64,000 nt of DNA from Deuterostichococcus epilithicus (lineage: Eukaryota > Chlorophyta > Trebouxiophyceae > Prasiolales > Stichococcaceae), in the NCBI GenBank assembly GCA_033439295.1, contig JAVTLE010000005.1, forward strand, positions 1,538,501-1,602,500, in the 5' to 3' direction. The notes under the pieces were generated by a model. That model was not told the DNA's origin, did not search any database, and was given only the letters and a program-made list of their open reading frames with translations. Positions 12,997 through 26,600 of the stretch are shown here, piece after piece. How positions within the stretch are numbered: position 1 is the first letter of the stretch; each line of letters begins with the position of its first letter. Made by a program: the position numbers and the translations under genes.

Positions 12997-15286
12997 TCAT
13001 GCCGGAGCGGAGCGCGACGCCAGGTGGCTGAGCGCAAAATAGCCAAACACCGCGGTCGCGAGCCCGCCAGCGGCCAGCAGCGGCACCAGCTGCAGCAGCG
13101 CTAGCCGCACCCAGAACTCCAGATATAAGGTCAGCACGCCAAAGAGGCAGGCATGAAAACCGACAGCGGCCAGCGCGCCGCCGGCCGAACGTGGGAAGCC
13201 TTTGAGTGACCCGCCGCTGATGCTGAACAGGGTGTACACCAGCCCCAGAAACAGCGCCACCTGCAGGGCCGGCAGTGTTTTGTGAGGGCTCTTCGGAAAC
13301 GAAACAGCTTGTACGGTGCTGCCAGCGGCGGCAGCAGCGTACGGTGCGCGTCGTGCTGCCTGGACAACTCTGGCGCTGTGCCTGGTAATGGCAGCTGCTG
13401 CTGGCTCGTGTTGGCTCAAGGGGCAGCAGCGATGCAACATGAAAGGGCCCAGCACCTGCAGGCCCGCAAAGAAGACGGGGATGACTGCGGGCGGTGGCTT
13501 CTCCGGCGCCCGGAATTGGTGCACGATCTCCGGCCGGGGCCCGGCCGGCGCCGCCACCGTGTCGGTCCGCTGCGCCGGGACATCAATCTGCGCAGGACAG
13601 CGGCAGTCGTTCAGGTTCGACATGCTGTGCATGGCAACGGCAAAGCTGCACCAGGGGTGCTCCTGCTACATGCCGCTCGCAGCGCGCAATGACCAGTCCG
13701 GTCCGGAAGTAATGCACGTCCAGGCCTGCCGCTGTCCCACCCAAGGGGCAAGGAAGCCCGGCAGCAATCGCGACGCTGCGGCATGAGAATGCACAGACGT
13801 CTTCGAAAAACAGTCATAGAAACACCTGGCCGAGGCGCCAGTCGATGGGGCTGGCCGCAGCGGCGTCGCCCACCAGCAGCGCCAGGTCGTACAGGCCGCC
13901 GCGGCCATCGGCCTGGGCGCTGACGTCGGCCGCCGACAACACCGCACGGTGCGCGCCGGCGTCGCCTGCTTTCGCCCGAAAGTATGCCGCAGCTCCTGAA
14001 ACATTCGCAAGGGGAGCGCTTGGCTGTCAGGGCCATAGCGTGCGATGGGGGAGGGCGGCCCTGCCCGGCTTTCAGGCCGCGGCGGTGCGCTGCAGAGTCG
14101 AGTCAGGGGCACATAGGATGGGGTGCAGGGGATGCTCTTAAGAGAATCCCAACGAATCAGCCCCGGCTGCAGACCCGGATGTGTTCATCTGCAGGCACAT
14201 TCCGTGCATTTGCTATCGGGGACTCACCGCCGTTGACGTGCGTGGCACGCACAAAGGCCTGGTGCGGGCGGAAGCTCTCGCTGGCGGCAGGGCCAGCGGC
14301 GGAGCGCCGCACGGTGAATGCGACCACCGCCTTGGCGCCTGCATCGCTGTGCAGCGACAGCGTCTCCGGCAGCGGGTCTGGGAACACCACCGCGTGAGAT
14401 TCCCTCGAGCCACCGCCCTCAATGCCGACGGTCGCATCGGTGACCTCGATAGCGCCGGTCACGGCCACGTGCGCTGTTGCCTCGGCCTCTGCGTCGCCGG
14501 CCGAAGCGGCGAACTTCAGCCTGCACGGCAAGTGCGAGGCGCGTGAGGACAAACCGTGCTTTGACGCTCCTCATTGTTGCTGACGGCTGACTATTGCCAG
14601 CATCTGGACAGCTGCATGGCCCTCGCCACCATACACATCAGCATCGAAAACACATCCACGTGGCTCTGGGCAGGCCGGCCATACCCATTTGCCACAGCAT
14701 GCCGGGAGTCACAACCGATAGCCCAGAGGCCATGCCATGGCCACAGAAGGTGCCGGTGGGGGCCGGCTGCGGCAAACTGTGCAGGAACACACAAGAGAAG
14801 CAACTCACTCGTACAGGCCCAGCTTCGGCTCCAGCTTCCGGAAGTCCATGCCAAAGGTGCCGTCGTCGTTCAGCCACAGCTGCACATCGGACGCCAGCTC
14901 GCCGGCGCTGCCGACCGCTGACTTGAGGTGCACCACTGCGCCAGAGGCACGCTGCCCTGCCGCGTCCGTCACGTCCACCTACGTGCGGCAGCAGCCGCTG
15001 GTGAGCAGGCCGCTGTCTGGTACGAGGTTGCACACAAACCACTTCGGTAGTTGCTCACGGCTTTCGACGCTGCATGCAACCCCGTGCAGGTGCATGCCTT
15101 GCCCTCAGTGCCACTTGTTGCGAATCATGGGAGGACAGGGGTACCGCACACCTGCAGCCAGCCGTTGCCCTCAGTCTCGGGCACCGTCGGTGTGCGAAGT
15201 GCGATGCTCAGCGGCTGCGCCGCTGCGCAGCTTAAGGCTGTCAGCAGCAGCGCCAGCGGCAGCAGCGCCGCAAGCCTTGCAGCCAT
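12997..15286 (-). CDS. RPN2: Ribophorin II / Swp1-like subunit of oligosaccharyltransferase
   Basis: ER membrane subunit of the oligosaccharyltransferase complex that N-glycosylates secretory proteins. It starts at ATG 15286 with a clear signal peptide, 'ARLAALLPLALLLTALS' followed by 'CAAAQ'. The second exon (14981-14812) has 'VQLWLNDDGTFGMDF'. The third (about 14530-14190) ends its domain with 'FRPHQAFVRATHV', the ribophorin II signature ('PHQAFV'). The fourth has 'GLYDLALLVGDAAAASPI' and 'DWRLGQVFL'. The fifth has 'PEIVHQFRAPEKPPPAV', matching the 'FREPEK' signature. The last exon, to the stop at 12997, holds about three hydrophobic segments. The product is about 400 residues, against about 630 in animals. 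The long N-terminal part of ribophorin II is absent because the signal peptide lies directly before the C-terminal domain, making it closer in plan to yeast Swp1. Confidence 0.87.
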
Positions 15287-16096
15287 GATCGGGAAGCTTT
15301 GCCTCCAGCTACCTCCTGCAATATCTGTGTGATTAAATTTGACGGGTATTCCACGCGTCTGCATGCTTTGCTGATGTGCCCCCATTGCCGCGAGGCACCG
15401 CTGCGAGACATGTGGCACAGGTCGCAGGCCGATGACGGGAGTAGAACATGGCCACTGTCAACATCATCCGCCGTGTGTGCGCGACCGTGAGAACGTCACT
15501 CACTTCTGGGCCGTGCAGCTCTATGCATGATAACTGCAATAAGCGCTGCATCCACCCGCTTGTATCACATGTCTACTTGTCAGTCATCACGCGTTTCAGC
15601 TGGTCTCAGGCTTTGCACCTCCTGATCAGTGCAGACAGTCGATTGCAGTGTTACTTCAATTTTGTTCGTTGGGTCAGTCTTGCTTGAAGCTACCTGATGG
15701 TGCACACAGCAGACGCACGCTGATTGAAGGCCAGCGGCTCAAGGTGTGCCGAAGGGAGTTGCGATCTCTTTCACATCTGGCTGTGTCAATGGCCGCGCCC
15801 GCGCCCGCGCATCTGTCCTCGGCCAATCTGAAGCCCGCAGCAAAGTGAATAAACTCTACCTGCAGCTGACCTGGATGCTGCAGTGCTTGTAAAACTTTGC
15901 ACCCCAGAGGGATCTGGATGTAAGCCTCACGACTAGTTTCCGAACACCGCCCCTCAAATATCAAGCGCGCAGGTGGCACCCAGCCACTGGCAGAGCAGTG
16001 GGGCGTGATACGATCAGCAGCAGCGCTCACATCCCACCAGCACCGCTGTACCGCTTTGCCACTCTCGGCTTGCGGCCCCCGCGCAGGCATCACAAG
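15287..16096. promoter_or_regulatory. Divergent intergenic region, OST subunit / H2A.X
   Basis: An 810 bp gap between two start codons facing away from each other, the longest of the head-to-head gaps here. It presumably contains both promoters. I found no gene and no histone-type regulatory motif I could defend. Confidence 0.4.
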
Positions 16097-17260
<1,164 letters not shown>

Positions 17261-17768
17261 AGGGAATGCTGCGGACTGGGTGAAAGTGCAGCACGGCCTG
17301 GTCATGCGGCTGCTTGGCAGGATACCAGTGTAGAACTGCCGAGGCCAAGTATATTAGGTACCAGCCCGTGCCCCCAAAAGTCAAGACCAAGACACTGCAT
17401 ATCCCGTTCGTGCAGGCGAGGGCCATGGTCGAGGCACAATACCCTGCAATTTGTATTGGCCAGCGGATCTTGCTGCAACCGCGCTAGCTTGCCGTAAGAT
17501 CCTTCAAATGTCTCAACTTGCATGTACCTAGGTGCCCTTAACCAACATGTGTACTCTGTCCGACTGCCTGTAGACCCCTGGAAACAACTGCCTACGAGAA
17601 ATGTCGTGCTCGCCCACATCATCATCTTCTGTCAAGGGTCAAAGCAGATCGGGGGGAGTCGCACTGATTTCATCCTTGACTTCACGCCCGCCGTTCTGGT
17701 CTGCAAATAACCCAATGATGCAGCAGGGGGCAACCACAACGTCATTCCCCCTCCCCTTCTGATCCAGA
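17261..17768. other. Convergent 3' intergenic region, H2A.X / RNase II
   Basis: About 500 bp between two stop codons. It carries only UTR-like sequence and no recognisable coding exon or histone 3' stem-loop. Confidence 0.5.
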
Positions 17769-20700
17769 CTAGAACGCGGTGTGCACCAGCGGCGACATCG
17801 GAATGTTGGTCGACGCAAATGGGTGGATCGGCAGCATGGGCGGCGGCGGCGGCGGCGGCGTTGCGGCCTCGGCCAGCTGCCAGGTGCCAGCAGTCGCGTC
17901 CGCTGACAGCACGCAGAGGTGCACCCGCTCGCCCAGAGACGCCGGCCGGTTGATGCGCACACCTGCCTCGACGCCGATGTCCAGAATGACCTTCGCCATG
18001 CCTGCACACCGTGGAACGCGTTCAGCATGCGCGCAAGTGGCCAGAGCCACCCACCAACTGGTCTATGGGAGCAGCCAGTACATCAGGTAGCGCACAATTG
18101 TCCTTAGCAGCCGCGCATCAAGGACGGTTCCATATGAATCCCTGCGAAGGGCACCAAACACATTTGGACGAACGGAGGAAGATTGCAGAGGCAGCGCACC
18201 CGTCTCCTGGCGCTGCCAGCACACCATGGTGCCGGGCCAGACCTCGCTGCGGGCGCCCGCGGCAAAGTAGTGCGCCAGCCAGTAGTTCTCAGCAACACGC
18301 TCCGCACCGATTAGCTCCCGCGTTGCCAGGTTGGCGGCGTCGAGCACCAGCTCCAGCTGCGGCGCGCTCAGCGGCGGGGGATCGCCTCGCAGGTGTGCCT
18401 TGACCTGTACAGACATGGGAACGGAATCCGTCTCTTGACGTCCCGCAGCGACCAGACACTGCAGCGTGAAGGCAAAGGGCAAAGTGAGATGGCTTTGACC
18501 CCAGCACAGGATGGACAGCACGAGTCTGCCATGTGATGCTGCAGGCAGGGTTCACAGCGATAACAAAGGGAGCCTCGCCCAATCATGAGACGGCAAGTTT
18601 ATCAGGGATATGCACCTGGTGGAAGTGGAATATGCTGTGGGGCTGCAAGAATAAAACTGCCGAGCCAGATGGAAACCTCCAATGGAGCTGCTCAAGCAGC
18701 AACACCTCGGGAGACCTTCATGGCAGATGGGCTACAAATGGAGCACGACGCCACCAGAGCCGCGCCTGGTAGTGCGCCAGCAGGTCGGTGTAGCGGCGGA
18801 TGGGGCTGGTGAACTGCACGTAGGCTGGCAGCCCCAGCGCCGCATGCGGAGCCCCGGCGGCGACCGTGGTCACGGACCGCGTCATGCGGTTGCGGACCGC
18901 CACAGCGCGGCACAGCCCCAGGGGCAGCACTGCCATCTCCTCCTCGCTCGGCAGCACCGGCACCGCCTGACCTCGATATGGCAGCGGCAGCCCCGCCTTG
19001 GTGCCTGCAAAGGGGGGGGGTGGGCGGCCTCAGCAAGGGCACTGCCTCAGCAAGGGCATTGTGCTGTCAGTGGAACTGCAAGCATGTCGCAACCAACTCG
19101 AAGCTCTCGCAGCGGCTGCGCTCAAAGCACAGCTGATGTAGGTGTGCAGGCATTATGCAGGCCGGACTCATGCGGATCCCGCTGCCTGGGGCTCAGATGC
19201 ACGTCGCACGCGCAGCCACGCTTGCACATTGTGCATTCGGTTAGCATGGGTGCAAGGTCAGCAGCCGCGCACCCAGGTCGCCGATGACCTCGCCGGCCAG
19301 GATCATCATCTCTGCCACCAGCAGCCGCGAGGCCGAGTCCCAGGTGTTCTCGGCGGTCACGTCCACGTCTGGCGGCCGGCCATTGCCGTGGAGCCGCACC
19401 CGCACAGACGCCTCGGGCGTCATGATGTCCACCGCGCCGCGCGCTGCGCGCCATTGGCGCCGCAGCTCCGCCGCCTGTGACGGCAGCGGCCTGGCGTCAG
19501 CTGCGCAGGCTCATGCGCACAAGACCTCAGCCGCGACTGCCGGACCGGACGCAGCCGCGGATGCACGCGCAGCCCAAGCCGTCTCGCTGGTGGCCATGCA
19601 ACCCCGATGCACAACTGCGCCAGCGACACACGCATGGTGGTGGCGGACTGGCACCGCAGCCAGCCGGCTCCACACAGACGACCACCTCAGCGAGCGCATG
19701 GAAGGCGGGGTCCTTCGCCGGGAGGCCGGCGTCGCTGAGGCGTGCGTCCGCCTCGTGGTACGTCAGCCGCTCCGCCGGCGCGATGAGCGATGGCGTGACG
19801 AGGTAGTCCTCGATGGAACCGTCGGCCGCGAGCAGCACGCCGAGGGACATTGCGGCGCCGGGCGCAGCGCCGGCGCGCAGGCTGAACGGCCCCTCTGCCA
19901 GCGCATGCGGGAACATGGGCACCATGCCTGCGGTCAGATGCAGGAGGAGTCTCAGGCCCTCCGCCGGTGCGTGCGGAAACACTAAAATCATCGGCACCTG
20001 CCCGTTGCGCTTTCAGCAAGCGGCCCAGGTCGTGGTGCAGCGAGCACGACGAGCACGGGCAGCATATGCCTGCAGCCAGCATCAAGGGGGGAAGGGATCA
20101 AACATCGGGGTGCTCTGGATTGCAAGATGCTGATGGCATGGGGGAAGTGCCACCCCACACCACATGCACACAAGCGGGGCTGGCTGTGCTTCAAGCGCCT
20201 GCGAGGGTCGATGCACAATGCCGTGTGATGTGCAGAAATGACAGCAGAGCTCTGCAGTAGCGCGCAAGCTGTGCATATTCACCGCCTCAACTAGCATAGT
20301 TCGCTTTGCGGCCAGATGAGCATCCTGTGAATGAAAGGCAGATCCATTCTAACAATTCGAACAAAACATCAATTAGCGCGGCCGCTGGCCACACAGGTGG
20401 GCAAGTAGGTGGACTTGGCACGCCGCGCAGCATCCACGTCCAGGGAGAGCCGTCTCTGAAAGGCACGAGTCACTCTGAACTGAGAAGCAACATCCGGGCA
20501 GCATCGGGCAGCACCTGTGGGCAGGTAGGTGGACTTGGAGCGGCGCGCGGCCTCCACATCCAGCGGGTCCGCAAAGTCCACCCAGCGGGAGGGGTCCGCA
20601 ATGTGCACCCACAGCCGCCAGCGCCCGCCCGGCAGCGCTTCCGCCGCGAGGCCGTCGTCGATCTCCGTCGTCGACGCGTCGTCGATGGTGACCACGTGCT

Positions 20701-23139
20701 GCGCGGTGAGGTCGCGGCGGGTGGCCGCGTCCGGGTCCGCCGGTGGCGACGCCTCCAGCGCCGACGCGGCCTCCTGCGGGGCGCAACAAGTGCCAACGGG
20801 TGACGCAGGAGCTGTCGAGCAGTGTCGACACATGGCAGGGCTGTGGCCGCGTGATGCAATGTGGCGGCAGGAAACGCTGCCACGTGGTCCAGCAGCTGCG
20901 GCCGAGCCTGTTCTGCTTGCGGGCTGTGCAGGGACCGAGCACTGGCTCCCGGATGCTCAGATGCCCAGCCGGAGCACAGACAGACAGAGAGCAGGTGGGG
21001 AGGTGCGCACCTGCAGGCGGGCGCCAAACTCAGGCGAGACGCTGAGCCGCAGCAGCGCCAGTTGATCGTGCGGCCCCCACCAGCCGATGGCCTTCAGCAG
21101 CCCGGCCGCCGCGTCCGGTGTCGTGTTCAGCTGCAGGGCCGCCAGGCCGTTGGCCGCTGCCGCGTTGCCGGCCGCCTGCGCCGCCGCGCTGCTGCCAGGG
21201 TGCGCCAGCGCCAGCGCCTCAATCGCCTGGAGTGCCGGCCCGTGCGGCCCCACGGCCCAGGCCGCCTTAGACGGCTTTGCCGTCCCAGGGCGCGCGCGCG
21301 TGACGCTGGCGATGGCGCCGACGAACAGCGCCCGCTCCTTCGCTTTCTGCAGCAACGAGGATTGAGGTGACACAGAGCATTTGCGTCCAGGCGCCACGCT
21401 GACGAGGTGGTCGACATCAGGCAAACCACTGCGCAGCTCCTGGTCACCAGCCGCACAGGCAGATAGTGCGCATTCCCGTGGCAGACCGGCGCCTTCATCA
21501 TCCATCAGGCGACATTGACGAGTGTCTGGCCCTGCATGGGGGTTGTGGGCGATGCGCCATGAGCATACGGAGCAGGCAAGATTCAAAGCTGTCGGGTCCT
21601 GGCACAACAGCAAATGCAACGCACCTCGCGGGCGATGGCAGCTTCCGTCTGGATGGCGGCAACAGCAGTGGGGCTGCGCGGCTGGAATGCTGGCGGCAGC
21701 CGCCCGGTCTGCTTGAAGAAGGTCCGATCCGCAGACAGCATCGCGTGCGCCGCCGCGCACTGCGCCGGCGCCGCGCCACCAAACAGCAGGTCTGCCATCT
21801 CCGGCACGCTGTATGCCGCCCCCGTAGAGGACACCTGCCGCACAGAGGCTGTTCGTGAGCCTCCTACCTTGACAAATCATAGGGCATTGCAAGGTGACCG
21901 CAGGGCGCCTGAGGTGAAAGCGGAGCACCACATCCCCCCCCGCCCCGCTCCTGCTCGCAATGGTGACTGCGGTGTCTGGACCGCGCCCCTGCACAATCAG
22001 GGCACGGCGACCGGATGAAACGACTCACCTCCCAGGCCAGCTCGCACAGGGTCGGGTCTGAGGCGGCGGCGGCGGCCTCGGCTGCGATGGCGGCGAGGTT
22101 GGCGGGCGTGTATGGCCCGCCCGGCAGTACCATCGCCACCTGCTGCTGCGTGAGCGACAGCTCATTGCCCCTGCAAAAGGAGGAAACACCACAACGGGCT
22201 CAGAGTCCCGGTCAGAGGTGCCTAGGCGGAGCAGGGCGGCGCTGCCACTTCACACGTGCGCGAGGGAAGCCTGTAAATATGGGCATGCGTGGTGCCAAGT
22301 GCATGGTCGGGAGGCAAATAGATGCAGCAAGGGGTGCAGCGAGGCGACGTGCCCCCAAAGGAGGGCTTTTGTCTTAAACTTGTCTTGAAAGCGCCTTGAT
22401 GCGGGCAGGTGCCCCACAGAAAGCGAACCTGGCGCTGAGGGCGGTCCAGCCGCGCTTGCCATGGCGGCCTTTCACGAGGGCCAGGCTGGCGTGTGTGTCA
22501 CGCTCCCGCTGGTAGGCCACCATGCAGCCGACCGTCACCTCGCCCGGCAGCGGCGTCACCGATGCCGACGCCGCCTGCGAGGCCGCTGCCAGTGCGATGC
22601 CAAATGCCCTGCGCCATAGTCGAAGACAGGAGCGTCAGGTCTATGATGGCCGTTGGCTGGCTTTCAGATGTTCCGTCACGTCGCTGAGGGCGTCGAAGAC
22701 ATGACTCGTACACGCTGGCAAGCAGTAGGTGTTATGGCCGGCTTTGCTAGCGCGGGTGTGCAGGGGCTAGAAGCTGCCGTACCAGGGACAGAAAGGACAA
22801 GTGATGCCGACTCGGTTGCACGAGAGGAGTGCTGTCCACCGGGTGATATGCTGGATTCGCATCCACCGCAGAGCGAGCACTGCGCAAGGCCGCAGTGACG
22901 CACCGGCCATTCGGCACAAACTCCGGTGCCGTCGCATGCAGCCCTGTGCCAACCCTTGAGGTTGTGCTGCTGACGGTGGCAGCGACGCTGCGCGCACACG
23001 TGCCAGATGACCGGCGCGCCGCCGATCCCGGCGCCGAGTCGGCCGCAGAGCGCCCGCGTACGATGCCCGCGGCAGCGGCAGACAGTGTGCTGGGTGACAG
23101 CGAGGCCAACGTGGGCAGCAGGGAGCAGGCTGCCGCCAT
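17769..23139 (-). CDS. RNase II/R-family exoribonuclease (RNB domain), probably organellar
   Basis: 3'-5' exoribonuclease like plant RNR1, which matures rRNA and trims transcripts in plastids and mitochondria. ATG 23139 opens a Ser/Ala/Arg-rich leader typical of a transit peptide. An exon at about 22620-22374 reads 'EVTVGCMVAYQRERDTHAS', the N-terminal OB/cold-shock-like part. The RNB core is at about 20790-20515, with 'IDDASTTEIDDGLAAEALP' carrying the catalytic Asp cluster, then 'RLWVHIADPSRWVDFADPL'. Next come 'MVPMFPHALAEGPFSLRAG' (about 19925) and 'AENTWDSASRLLVAEMMIL' (about 19345). 'LPAYVQFTSPIRRYTDLLA' (about 18830-18770) contains the conserved SPIRRY-DL active-site segment. The C-terminal S1-like part ends in a Pro run near 17840 and stops at 17769. 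Catalytic residues look intact. The intron near 20515-20370 contains a partial copy of the RNB exon. Confidence 0.87.
17838..17860. repeat. GGC run encoding poly-Pro in RNase C-terminus
   Basis: Seven or so GGC units on the + strand read as a Pro run on the minus strand, about 20 residues before the exoribonuclease stop codon. It lies outside the catalytic and S1 regions. Confidence 0.75.
20398..20564 (-). repeat. Partial duplication of RNB-domain exon (two 47 bp copies, 120 bp apart)
   Basis: The copy at 20518-20564 is the coding one (residues 'LDVEAARRSKSTYLPT'). The copy at 20398-20444 lies just downstream in the following intron and reads 'LDVDAARRAKSTYLPT' in the same frame. The two differ at roughly eight bases, several of them silent or conservative. 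The second copy's donor-proximal bases differ from the first. Confidence 0.85.
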
Positions 23140-23639
23140 GCCAGGCAGCGTTTGACCAGGAAAGCTTGGTGCAAGCTGCTCTCGGGCCGACAGCAACTGA
23201 CGAGTTGTTCGCCAGCAATTATTGCGCAGCATCAATGCGTCGGGCTGTGCAGGGTGCACTCCAGACGGAACGCGCGCCCTCGGCGGTGCGGAAACTCAGG
23301 TCAAAACCTTCAATGAAGACGCCGCCGCTCAGCTGCTGTCTCGCACGACGCCGTGGGAGCCGATCGCGGCGTCATCATGCACGCAAAACCCTGCAATCCA
23401 GTGCGAATATCTGGGCTGCCTCTTTGTTTGCAGTTGTTGTGGCGGGCGCACATGCCTAAAGGACCAGACGGCGGCGGGTGCATTCCATTCTGATACACCA
23501 TTCGCCTTCACAGCATATATGCTCACAGTGTCCTTTCGTCGCCGGGACCTGTCGACATGCTTTCAGAGGAGTAGGAACCTCAACAAACGAAGTCAGGACC
23601 TATGCTAGACCCGAGCGTTGGCAGCTCTGGATGCTCCCG
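23140..23639. other. Tandem intergenic region, NUP93 3' end to RNase 5' end
   Basis: About 500 bp between the NUP93 stop and the exoribonuclease start, both genes on the minus strand. It must hold the NUP93 transcription end and the RNase promoter. Nothing else is recognisable. Confidence 0.45.
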
Positions 23640-26600
23640 CTACGACAGCGTGCGGTTCAGCGCGCGGTTGAGCTCGCGGTAGATGGCCTGCGGCACGTGC
23701 GCCGGCAGTGAGTCGGCAAAGGCGGCGACGGTGCGCAGTGCGTCCGGACGACGCTGCGCCCCCAGCGCATCCGCCGCCGCCGACAGCACCTGCGTGGATC
23801 ATGTGGTGGGGACCAAGTGAGGGGCGTTGGATCTCAGCAGTCCGTGCCAGATCAGTGCAGACACAGCCTCCAGTGCCCAGCCTCGCCACCTAACGAACAT
23901 GATGTGCATTTGTGTGGAGGGCCGTGCCGTGCTCAAAGCACAACTCAGTGATCAGGCAAACATTCAGGTAGGCAGGGGTGGACAGCTGAACCTCATGTGC
24001 TCACCCTCGGCAGCCGGTCCAGCAGCGCGGGGTGCAGCTGCCGCGCCTGCGCAGTGCACATGCGCAGGCGGCCCGCTTCCAGCGGCACGAACGGCAGCTC
24101 CAGCAGCAGCTGAGCCACGGCGCCCGCCTCCCCCCTGCGCGTCAGAAAACCTGGTCGTTGAACCTGTGCTGTTGACCTCGCACCATCACGTGTCCGTAGG
24201 CATGAAAAGGCAGCATGCGCAGGCACGAGATGCGCTGCGTGATCGGGGCCGCGACACGGTTGGTGCTTCGGCACACGAGCTGCAGAGCAGCATTTGGCCT
24301 CTGGGATGTGACGGCCCATACCTGGCGTGCGCCTGTAGCAGTTGGCGGATGGTTTTGAGCTGCGCGAAAGTCTCCAGCTGGTGCACGTCCTCCCGCTCGA
24401 TGCTGCCCCGCATCGCCGCCACAGCCGCGGCGCCGCGCTGCACCACCGCATCCGCCCGCTCGGCTGCACGGAAAATGACACAAGCGTGCAACTCTCAGCC
24501 ACTGTGTCGCAGGGCAGGCAGGGGAGCACGACATGGTCATGCCGTCTTGGCGGCCACGCCGGAGGCGGTATGACGCTGCGAATTCGACACTGACTCATCG
24601 GTCCAGAACCCCAGAACCGCATCAGCAGGCCACAGATGTGAGGCCCCATGGCCGGAATATGCGAGCACAAGAGAGTGCTGGGCACCTGCGACCGTGTCGT
24701 CGAGCGAGGGCTCCAGCAGGTCGGACAGCTGGTGGCTGAGCAGGTGCAGCGCAGGGCGTGGCTGCCCCGCATACATGTACAGCTCCACCGCCTCCTCGCT
24801 CTGCGCCGCCGCCGCGCACTCGTCGGCGATGGCCGCTATCAGGCCCCGCCTCGTGTCGCGGTCAGGGACATACGCCGCGAGCGCGCCAGCCTCGCCGTCT
24901 GCCCCTCCGCTGCCCAGCAGGAAGCCTGCGGCATGGAGACGGGGAGCACTGCGTTACTCGCGCTTTTGAATCTGAAATCTGGCAATGCACGGTCTGGACG
25001 GTCGGCAGCAGCTACTATTCAGCTGGGAGCAGGCGCGTACCAGGCGCGTACAACATTGTGTGAGTGTCCTGAACTCGGGCAAGGGAAGTCATGGCGTGGC
25101 AAGCACGATGTGATGCAGTCGCGAAGCTGCACTTACACTCAGTCGCGAAGCTGCACTTACACTCAGTCGCAGCAGGTGCACTGAGGCTTTCAGCAGGGCC
25201 GCACCGTAGGCGCGTGACTCGGTGAGCAGCTCCCGCAGCAGGCGGCCCCGCACAGCGGTGGAGTCGCCCTGCAGCCGCGCCGCCGCCAGGAAGTACTCCA
25301 GCGCCAGCCGCACGTCCGTGTGCACGAACTCGCGACCATACAGGTGCACATACGCGCCCACGTCCATGCCCTCCTGGCCCCCGGCTGTAGGCAATACACA
25401 CAGCGCAGTGGGCAGCAGTAGTAATGACAGCAGGGACAGGGCGGGTGACTGCTCGTGGGCGCGCGGTGAAGGCCGCACAGCTGATGCTGTGCAGCGGCGC
25501 ATTGCCCGCTGTATTGTTACTTGCAGCACCTGATATATACGATCCAACCTGCATAGACTGGTCATGTAGCATGCATTGATGAAACACTGATAGATCCCTC
25601 AGATTCGCCTTGAACCTCCGCAGGGCTGCGGGACACGGCTTGCCAGCCTGTGCGCCTGGGGCTGCCGCCACAGCCGGCACAGTGTGCCAGGGGCAACAGC
25701 ACCGCAGGCGCGTGTGCCCGCAGCTTGGTCTACCAAAGATGTCGTCACTGGGATAGTTCTCGACGTGTCGGAAGCGCAGCAATGCTGAATAGTCTGTCTG
25801 AAGGCGATGCTGATCGCTTTGTCAGAATAAAGCAATGTATATTCAGCATGCTGCGGACTATCACTCCGAGCACATTGACATTATCCGATCCACCCTGCAT
25901 GGACTGGTTATACAGGCAGGCAGACTGACGAAACCCTGTCAGATCCCTCAGATTCGCCTTGAACCTCCGCAGGGCTGCGGGACACAGCTTGCCAGCCTGT
26001 GCGCCTGGGGCCACCGCCTCGGCCGGCACGGTGTGCCAGGGGCAACGGCACCGCAGGCGCGTGTGCCCGCAGCTTGGTCTACCAAAGATGTCGTCACTGG
26101 GATGGTTGTCCATGGTGATTGCAAGCGTGGTGATGCAGATTAGTTGCCTGGTTGGAAGTACGTCTAGCACATTGCGGGCTCTGCGCCGGGAGGGCATGCT
26201 GAGTACGGGTGTTTGCGACCCTCCAAGCGCAGCTGGGCTCTGGAGACATCGGGCGGATCGTCAATGTACGGCACGGAGTGAAGCGTGCGATGACATGCAC
26301 CGGTTATGCGCGCACCGGGTGGCTCGCCGGCGTCCAGCAGCTGCGCGGCGTGCAGTGCGAGGCCCAGGTGCACAGCGTCGACGCGGAAGGCGCGGGTGGC
26401 GGCGTCGCGCGCCAGGTACACCACAGCCCGCCGCAGCTGCAGGCTCAGCAGCAGCACCATGACGTACAGCAGCGGCTCCTTGCCTGCGGGGAAGGAGGGA
26501 ACCCTGGAGGGGGCGGGGGGTTGACAAGCCTCTGCCGAGGGAGTCGTTGCTTGCGGCGACGAGTCTGGTGCGCTGGCTGCCCGAATTCGCCTGTCGCAGC

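Noticed and set aside
25540-26103. Duplicated block as the two LTRs of a retroelement
   Set aside because: Only ~130 bp separates the copies, there is no internal coding region, no TG...CA ends and no target-site duplication.
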